A DNA stretch of 64,000 nucleotides, from contig NZ_CP124621.1 in the NCBI RefSeq assembly GCF_030012565.1, positions 124,001 through 188,000 on the forward strand. Reading direction: 5' to 3'. Positions 56,683 to 64,000 of the stretch are shown here, in pieces (positions within the stretch are counted from its first letter, which is position 1; every line of letters begins with the position of its first letter). This DNA comes from Mesomycoplasma ovipneumoniae (GTDB lineage: Bacteria > Bacillota_I > Bacilli_A > Mycoplasmatales > Metamycoplasmataceae). The notes under the pieces were generated by a model, which had not been told where the DNA came from, ran no database searches, and saw only the letters and a program-made list of their open reading frames with translations. A program made the translations under genes and the position numbers.

Positions 56683-59628
56683 TTATTTTGTTAATATTTG
56701 TTTTATTGTATATTTTCCATCATTTTTTAAAAATAACTTAAATTTATAGGTTTTTCCTAATTCAAGGGAACGATAATCTAAATGGCCTGCATAGGCCTCA
56801 ATTGTTTTTTCTCCATCTGTTAGAATTAGATAGCGAAGTGGAAATCCATTCGCTGCAACACGTTTTTCTACATTTTCAAACTCAAGATATAATAAATATT
56901 CATTATTAGGTCTCAAATCTTTAAGTGGAGTATGATTTCCAATAACCGATGCCTGCTTTTTTTCAATAAATGACATTCCGAGATATTTTATTTCATTTTC
57001 GTAGTTTTCATCTTCATTATAAGGTAGTTTTTCAAGCAAATTTGACTCAGTTTCGCTATTATTTTCAAGGGCAACCAAATTTCCGTCTTTGTCAGTTAAG
57101 ACTAAAGTAGCATGATTTCAAAGCAAATCTAAATTATGAGCTAGTGTTTCTTGATTTGCAAATTCTTTTAGTGAATTTGCATAAATTAATTTTTCAATTG
57201 CAACTTTTGAAAAATTAATTATTTTCATTCGCCTTATAAAATCAAGGAAAGACTTGTATTTTCCATTTTTTTGGCGTTCGTCAATAATTGATTTAATTGC
57301 GATTGTTCCAAGACCTTTTATCATTAAAAGTGGAAGGTAAATCCTGTTATTTTGTTCAAAATAAGTCGCCTTGTGGGACGAAAAGTTAATATTTGGCTGT
57401 AAAATCTGGATTCCAAAATTATTTGCTTCTTGGACATATTTTTTAATATTTGCCTGAGCCCCGTTTTCATTTGAAATAAGTTCAGCAAAAAAATAAAGGG
57501 GAAATTTAGCTTTTAAATACGCCATTTTATAGGCTAAATTTGCATAGGCAACCGCGTGGGCTTTATTAAAACCATAGTCAGCAAATTCATAAATTTTATC
57601 ATAAATTTCAGCGACTAATTTAGGATCACGCCCTAATTTAGCACCTCCTTCAAGGAAGTGTTTCTTAATTTGTTCCAGTTTTGATTCATCTTTTTTGGAA
57701 ATAGCAACACGAATTATATCTGCCTGAGCCAAATCAAAACCTGCAACAACTTGACAAATTTCCATAATTTGCTCTTGGTAAATAATAACTCCAAAAGTTG
57801 ACTCAAGAATTTTGTCATATTCGTGAAAATATTTAGGTCAATTTCTACTTTTTTTGTTTTGCGCATAGGTCGGAATTTGCTTGATTGGCCCAGGTCGATA
57901 AAGCGAAATTACCGCAACAACATCATTAATTGAATTAACACCGATTTTTATAATACTTGCTGTCATTCCAGGCGACTCAAGTTGGAAAATTCCGCTTGTT
58001 TTTCCTTCAGATAAAAGCTTATTTGCACTTTTATCATAGATTGGAAGCTCACTAAATTGCAAATTGTGACCTTTTTTATTAATTTCGGCAAGAATATTTG
58101 CAACAATAGTCAAGTTTTTTAGACCTAAAAGGTCAATTTTCAAAAGTGAAAAATCTTCAATAAATTCAGCAGAATACTGAATCTGATTAAGATTTTCCTT
58201 TGAATAATGAAGCGGAACTAGCTCAGAAATTGGTGTTTTTGAAAGCACAATTCCGGCTGCATGAGTTGAGGACTGACGGGGCATTCCTTCTAAAAAGACA
58301 CTGATTTCATAGATTTTTTTGTAAATTGCACTGTTGTCTTGACCTTGAAAATTATCACCTTTTTGGATTAGTTTGTAAAATTCGGACTTAGTGTTTTGAT
58401 AAATTTGAGCTAGTGTCATATTTGCACTAATTAATTTAGCGTTTTTATTAATTTGAACCTCAGGAATACCAAAACCTTTTGAAATATCGCGAAAAATACT
58501 TTTTGCCGCAAGTGTCGAAAAAGTGATAATTGTCGCACAATGCTCAGGACCGTATTTTTGAAAAAGATAATCAATTACCTCATTTCGACGAGTATCTTGA
58601 ATATCAATGTCAATATCGGGCATTGAAATTCGTTTAGGATTCAAAAACCTTTCAAAAATTAGGTTGTATTTCAAAGGATTAACGGCGGTAATATCTAATA
58701 AATAAGCAATAAGTGATCCAGAAGCCGAACCTCGACCTGGCCCAATTAGAATATTATTTTTTCTTGCTCATTTAAGTAAATCCCAAATTATCAAAAAATA
58801 GTTACTGAATTTTAGTTCAGAAATTATTTTATATTCATATTTTAACCTTGAGGAGTAGTTGTAATTTTCAAGTTCAGCTCTTTTTTTGTTTATTGCTTCA
58901 ATTAGAACATTTTTTAAAATAATATCAGGATCATCTTGGCCAGTCTGGTCTAAATTTGGTAAATTAATGCCAAATTTAGGAAATTCAATTTTAATATTTT
59001 CAACAAGACCGTTGGTTCTCTTGATAATTTCAGGTTCAATTTCAACTTCTCAGTCATCAAAATCGTACAATTTTTGGCTAGCATCAAAAATTTCGCCTTT
59101 GATTTTATAAAGGGCTTCTAAATAAATTTTCTCTGATGCATGAAGTACATTTCGTTCTTGCACATAAATTGCATTGCTAATTTTGGGATTATTTTCGACA
59201 ATATAGTAGTTTTTTAAATTATTTTGGCCTAAAAAGGTTGACAATTGCACCTTTTTTTGCCAGTAAAAACCTTTTTTGGGGTGGTCAATAATAATTATAT
59301 TGTCTTGATTTTGTAAATCACTAAGAAAAATGTCCTCATTTTTTGTTTTTTTGGTCGAGATTGTCGACAAAAAAACATAGCCTTGATAGTTTTTTGCAAG
59401 CAAAATAAAATGAAATTTTTCAATTTCAATTTCAAGGCCAATTACAGGATTAATCCCGTTTTCCTTACATAATTTGTAGAACTTTGGAACCCCAAACATT
59501 GTGTTAAAATCAGTTAGAACCAATGTTTTTAGATCATTTTTTAGCGCAAAATCAATTAGTGAGTCTAATTTGATTGTTGATGATAAAAATGTATATTCGC
59601 TTCTTGTGTGTAAATTTATTAGATTCAT
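56683..59628 (-). CDS. dnaE: DNA polymerase III alpha subunit, DnaE type
   Basis: 981 residues from ATG 59628 to the stop at 56683, one frame with UGA as Trp. N-terminal PHP domain (NLHTRSEYTFLSS, LVLTDFNTMFG). Polymerase palm: RISMPDIDIDIQDTRR with catalytic Asp ~338/340; GPGR/GSGRGSASG-like region near 58720-58690 and RPGPIKQIPTYAQN near 57855. PRQSSTHAAGIVLS lies between. The C-terminus has an OB-like domain, but the protein is shorter than E. coli DnaE. It is the first gene of dnaE-exonuclease-nuclease. PolC is not in the window. Confidence 0.93.
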
Positions 59629-59705
59629 ATTTCAAGTAATTTTATTTTAAATTTAAAAAAATTCATTTATTTTTTGAAAAAATGTCAAAAAATAAATGAA
59701 TTTTC

Positions 59706-59732
59706 CTTGAAAAACTTTTTAAAATAGTTATT
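59706..59732. repeat. Left direct repeat of element F (degenerate, about 27 bp)
   Basis: The right part, TTTAAAATAGTTA, recurs at the same distance in 60283-60310. The left part is diverged, so this is a weak duplication. Confidence 0.45.
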
Positions 59733-60282
59733 CCTGAGTTTCCAGTTTGATGCAAAAATTCATTTTTTAGTGAATACAAATAGTAAAAATACCGGTAAAT
59801 CCGTGTTTTTTGACCTAAAATCTTAATTTTTATAGTTTTGAAATTGACCTTTTGTAAAAAAAAAAAAAAAATGCTTGGTCAAAAATAAAGTTATGTTATA
59901 ATTACCATCACTAAGAATAAATTAATAAATTTGGATTTTAAAATTAAGGGGAATTAGTTATGTTTTTTGTCTAAAAAATCAGAAAATGCAAATTATCCAT
60001 TATGTTTTTAGTCATGATGGAATGCCTTAAATTTAACCGTTTAGAAATCTATAAATTTAAGGCTTTTTTTATTGTTCTTTCAAAACTTCATATATTTTTT
60101 TAGGCTCAGCGTAAATAAAAATGAGTTTTCTATTTGCATTGAGTTTAAATAGTAGTTGTATTTTTTATGGTTTTTGTCATTGTTTTAAACTAAAAAAGTA
60201 GTTTAAAAATTTCATAATTTTGCTTTTTAAGTTAAAATTTAAGCTTTTTTAGTTTACTTTATTTAAAACTGGGAAACTCGGG
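59733..60282 (+). mobile_element. MITE-like element, copy F (550 bp)
   Basis: Left end CCTGAGTTTCCAGTTTGATG, right end AAACTGGGAAACTCGGG. Contains TTCATT/AGTGAA, A16 (59856-59871), TATAAT (59897-59902), AAGGGGAAT before ORF MFFV, both hairpins, and a right arm with CTAAAAAAGTAG/TTTTTTAGTTTACT shared with A. It is 24 nt from the rbfA stop and points antisense to rbfA. Confidence 0.75.
59909..60166 (+). ncRNA. Candidate structured RNA of element F
   Basis: From the -10 at 59897 to a T6 run near 60166. The first stem is CCTTAAATTTA...TAAATTTAAGG. The second stem has two weakened pairs (CTCAGCGTAAATA). The transcript is inferred. Confidence 0.45.
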
Positions 60283-60310
60283 TATTAGATTCGTATTTAA
60301 AATAGTTAGT
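60283..60310. repeat. Right direct repeat of element F
   Basis: Partner of 59706-59732. It overlaps the last codons of rbfA. Confidence 0.45.
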
Positions 60311-60653
60311 TTTTTTCATCATTTTCATCTTGAGATTTGATTCTAGCAAAAATTTTGTCCATTTCATCGACACGTTTTGCAACCGGATCAAGTTTAAAGT
60401 GCAGTTCTGGAACCTTAAATCCTTCAAGAAGGTTACCAAATTTGAGTCGTATAAATTTTTCAGCTTTAATAATTTCGCCTAGAAACTTATCTTCATCATA
60501 TTCGAACTCTAAATAGATAAAAAGATGAGAATTATCACCTGAAAGTCGAACTCAATTTACAGCAATTGGCATTCTTTCAGAAAAATGTGAGTCGATAATT
60601 TTTGAAATCAACTGGTGATAATAAGTTTGCCGTTTTTCATGACTAACAGACAT
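60306..60653 (-). CDS. rbfA: Ribosome-binding factor A
   Basis: 115 residues from ATG 60653 (GGAGAAAATT before it) to TAA 60306-60308; UGA-coded Trp occurs inside. It has the KH-like RbfA pattern: KIIDSHFSERMPIAVNWVRLSGDNSHLFIYLEFE, GEIIKAEKFIRLKFG, VPELHFKLDPVAKRVDEMDKIFARI. It helps 16S rRNA 5' helix maturation in the 30S subunit. It follows infB after 11 nt in the usual nusA-ylxR-infB-rbfA order. Confidence 0.9.
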
Positions 60654-60664
60654 AATTTTCTCCT

Positions 60665-62464
60665 TTAGTTATCAATTTCAACTTCAATAAAAGATCTAAG
60701 TTCATCACCGATTTCGATGTCATCAAATTTGTAAATGTGTGTTCCAAATTCATTTCCAATTGTTATTTCTTTTACAGGATTTTTATCGCGCTGAAGTGAT
60801 TCGATTTTTCCTGAGTGAATTAATTTGGAATTTCTTCACAATTCAATTTTGCAATTTTCAACAAATTTTCCACTAACAACGCTACATCCGGCAATTGAAC
60901 CGACTTTTGAGAACCAAAATTTAGCAATAATTTTAGCAGTTCCAATATGTTGAAGTTCATATTTGATTTCACGCATGCTTTTAACTTGTTTTTTAATTTC
61001 ATCAATTATTTTATAAATAATAGTGTGCTCGCGAATTTCAACTTGAGCTTGTTTAGCTTGAGCTTTTATTGCTGGTGGAACTTGGAGGTTAAAAGTGTAA
61101 ATAGTTGAATTTGAAGTTTGGGCCAGCAAAATATCCGCTTTGTTAATAATCCCAACTCCTGAGTGTAAAATGTGAATATGAACATGTTTTGAAGCAAGTT
61201 GTTCAATTGTTGAGTGTAAAGCTTGGGCAATTCCGGTCACGTCAGCTTTTATTATAATATTTAAGGTTTTTTCTTTTGTTTGTTGTGTAGTTTGGGCTTT
61301 TGTTTTTGAAAGTTTTTCTGATTGTCTTCTTTCTAATGCAAGTTGTTTGGCAAATTTTTCCTCATGAAAACCAAAAAATTTATCACCAGCTTCAGGAACA
61401 TAATTTAGACCTGTGACAATAACCGGAGTTCCCGGAGGCGCAAATTTAATTGGCTTACCGTTTGTGTCTTCAAGTGAACGAATTCGACCGTATTGACAAC
61501 CAGCAACAATGAAATCGCGAACCATCAAAGTTCCATTTTGGACCATTAGTGTTGCAATTGTTCCTTTATTATGGTGAAGTTTTGCTTCAATAACGGTTCC
61601 AATTGGGTAACGATTTTTGTTTGCCTTAAGCTCAAGTATTTCAGCAACTAGCAAAATAGACCGAAAAAGTTCATCAATTCCTTGACCAGTTAGTGCCGAA
61701 CCGTAGACAAAAATATTGTTTCCTCCTCATTCTTCGGTGACAATATTTAATGCTGAAAGTTCATTTTTGATCCGATCGACGTCTTTATTAGGCTTGTCCA
61801 TTTTATTAACAAAAACAATAATAGGCACATTTGCGGCAGTAGCATGACTGATAGCTTCTTTAGTTTGTGGCATAACTCCATCATCAGCGGCAACAACAAG
61901 CACGATAATATCGGTAACTTTTGCCCCGCGAGCTCGCATTTGTGTAAAGGCTTCATGACCTGGAGTGTCAATAAAATTGATAATATTGTCTTCAAAATTA
62001 ACTTGATAAGCACCGGTGTGTTGGGTTATTCCGCCGCGCTCATTTTTTGCAACATTAGTTTTTCTAATAAAATCAAGAAGTGTTGTTTTTCCGTGATCGA
62101 CATGACCCATAACCGTAATAATTGGTGGGCGGTGGCTGAGATGGTCAGATTCGTCTTTAATACTTACTTCTTCCATGAAATTTGATGCATCAATTTGGAC
62201 TTCTTTTTTAAAATCAAGTCCAAATTCAAGACAAACTTCGGCAATTTCATCTTCAGAGAGACTGTGATTTAAATTGTACATTTTTGCTTGTTTGAAAAAA
62301 TAAGTAATAATTTCATTAACAGAGACATTAATTTTTTCTGAAAGTTCGCTAATTGTCATTATTCCCGAAAAGAGGAAAACTCCGTTGTGAACTTTAGTTT
62401 CAACAGTTTTTAGTTGAGCCTTAATTTCGCCTACATTTGAGATTCTTTTTTGCGGTTTTTTCAT
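60665..62464 (-). CDS. infB: Translation initiation factor IF-2
   Basis: 599 residues. The N-terminal IF2_N-like helix bundle (~35-95) precedes the G domain with GHVDHGKTT (~120), [30 protein letters not shown] and FVNKMDKP. Domains II-IV follow, with the IF-2 C2 block near [18 protein letters not shown]. The long N-terminal extension of E. coli IF-2 is missing, as usual in mollicutes. It delivers fMet-tRNA to the 30S subunit with GTP. Its start lies inside the ylxR gene. Confidence 0.95.
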
Positions 62465-62721
62465 AAGTTTTCTACCTCGATTGCTAAATTTTGGTAAGCA
62501 AAAGCGGAAATATTTGTTTTAAAAGCGCGATTAAAAAGTTTTCTTTTAATCGCATGTTGAATTTTTTCATAATCATTGAAAATGTAAGCGCCCCTGCCAC
62601 CAATTTTTTTATCAAAATGTTTATCAATAATTAATTTTTGATTAATATAAGTGAACCTAATTAAATTATTTATAGGATAAACTTTTTGATCAACTATACA
62701 TTTTCTTGTGTGATTTTTCAT
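62431..62721 (-). CDS. ylxR: YlxR-type RNA-binding protein
   Basis: 96 residues with the YlxR (DUF448) pattern: [34 protein letters not shown] and [12 protein letters not shown]. The TGA at 62463-62461 is Trp, so the true end is TAG 62431-62433 and the gene overlaps infB by 34 nt. It is in the usual nusA-ylxR-infB cluster; the family is thought to act as a small RNA-binding or regulatory protein. Confidence 0.88.
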
Positions 62722-62730
62722 TTTGCTACC

Positions 62731-64000
62731 TTAAAAGTCAAAATCGTCAATATCAATATCATCAACACCGGTGTATTTTACAAGATCATCATCTGATTTG
62801 AAATTTTTAATCTGTCTTTCATTTTGGATATATGATTCATTATCTTCTTCGGTTCGAGGACTGACTTGTACTTTTTGAGCTTTTTGTTCTTGTTTTTTAC
62901 CTTCTTCTTCTAAATGTTGCTTGTCAATTAATTCATTTTCGCTGATTGCTTCGTTAAGGGCTGAGTCAAACAAAGAGTCGGCGTCAAAAAATTTTTTTTG
63001 ACTTACATTTGAAAAAGAATATGAATTTTCTTGCGAATCCGATTGATAATTTGAGTAATTTGTATTATTTTCTTTTTTATTAACGACTTTAGCTGAAGGT
63101 CTATTTTTAGTTGCCGGTTGTTTTACAGGACTAGCTGGTTTAGCAACTTCTGGCTGAGTTTTAGCAGATTTTAGCTTACTTCTAGGTATAAATTCATTCT
63201 CAACCCCATAAGGTTTTTCAAGTTCGAGAATATCAGATTCAAATTGCTGCAAAATTGAGTCAAAACTATTGCTAGGTCGACTATATGAATTTCACTTATT
63301 TTGATTTTGATAAGCGCGACTTTGTTGACGTTGCATATATTCGTTTTTGAGATCGATTAGTTCTTGATGATCTTTAACATTTCCGTTTCACTCAATTTGG
63401 AAATTATTGTCTTTAAGAACTGCAGAATAAGGTAAAATTTGAAGTTGACTACGAGTTAAGTCGGCTGTTAGTTTTACGTTTGAACCGTTTTTTCCAATAG
63501 CAAGACTATGTTGAAAATCAGGCACAACTACAGTAAAACGCCGTAATTTATGACTTATTTTGAACTCTTTTACGCAAATAACTTTTGAAGGTGACATTGC
63601 ATTTACAATAAATTGAATTATATTGTCATCATATTTAATAACTTCAATTTTTTCGCCATCAAGTTCTTGGCTAATTGCAAAAATTCTTGAACCAGTCTCA
63701 CCAACAACTGAGCCAATTTCGGAAATATCACTTGCTTCGGCATCATCAGTTTTTCGGATTGCAACCTTACATTTTTCACCAGGAATTCGTGCTATTGAAG
63801 CTATTTCAAGATATTTAGATTGCAATTCAGGAATTGCATCAATTATTTTTTTCTTAACAAGTTGAACTGATTTTGATGAAACGACAACTTGCGACTGTTT
63901 TGTATTTTTAGTTACATTTTCAATAACAACTTCATGACGTGAACCGATTTTTAAATTATTTCCAGTTGCATAATGACTTGGCATAAAAGCAGAAACTTTA
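62731..64000 (-). CDS. nusA: Transcription termination/antitermination factor NusA, partial
   Basis: The C-terminal ~420 residues lie in the window; the start is beyond 64000. The S1-domain end is followed by KH-domain sequence: ARIPGEKCKVAIRKTD, ISEIGSVVGETGSRI, SPSKVICVKEFKISHKLRRFTVVVPD and SLAIGKNGSNVKLTADLT. A long polar tail rich in Q, N, S and K (63300-62750) ends in the acidic GVDDIDIDDFDF. The tail is typical of mollicute NusA and variable in sequence. It stabilises pausing and antitermination complexes on RNA polymerase. Confidence 0.93.

Overview
The window is AT-rich and only makes sense with UGA read as tryptophan. Nearly every long gene is cut by in-frame TGA codons that restore a full-length protein when decoded as Trp, and the genuine stops are TAA or TAG. 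With two P97/P102-type adhesin loci, one carrying R2-like decapeptide repeats (GKKAEGAQNQ), this points to a mollicute of the Mesomycoplasma hyopneumoniae / flocculare group. The species is inferred, not proven. No rRNA, tRNA or CRISPR array was seen.

Layout. 1-1585 (-) is the start of a fused ATPase-permease ABC transporter. 2343-8276 (+) is one 1977-residue lipoprotein ending in a DUF31 trypsin-like protease domain. 9406-16581 (+) is a P97-like/P102-like pair. 16702-17037 is a small membrane protein. 17303-20969 is nrdF-nrdI-nrdE, whose NrdF has the V/P/K replacements of the metal-free class Ie enzyme. 21004-21513 (-) is a dimeric dUTPase. 22195-25580 (-) is gcvH-L, class M sirtuin, lipoate ligase and an Old Yellow Enzyme homologue. 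25997-31215 (+) is a secreted protein with lactococcin-972-like traits followed by two more fused ABC transporters. 31498-35735 is a type III restriction-modification system whose methylase is switched off by a (GA)16 tract. 35918-39555 (-) is nagB, an EIICB sugar PTS permease, class II aldolase and a small membrane protein; nagA lies opposite at 40511-41659 (+). 42213-48516 (-) is the second P97/P102 pair. 49182-59628 (-) holds gyrB, a choline-kinase-like gene, two tandem membrane nucleases, a 5'-3' exonuclease and dnaE. 60306-64000 (-) is rbfA, infB, ylxR and nusA.

Most unusual structure: six copies of a 0.4-0.7 kb non-autonomous element (A-F) with about 20-bp terminal inverted repeats, resembling a MITE. 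Five copies have an internal TATAAT promoter, a Shine-Dalgarno with a tiny ORF, and two conserved hairpins, so they look like mobile units carrying a structured RNA. Copies A, B, D and F are flanked by direct repeats of about 155, 22, 29 and 27 bp. In A, B, D, E and F the internal transcript points antisense at the 3' end of the neighbouring gene.

How the genes fit together: GlcNAc-type import (EIICB) feeds NagA, NagB and aldolase. NrdFIE and dUTPase handle dNTP supply, while surface nucleases supply nucleotides. Adhesins, the DUF31 protein and nucleases form the surface interface. Simple repeats (GA tract, T19 before the second adhesin operon, decapeptide and KDKED-type repeats) provide variability.
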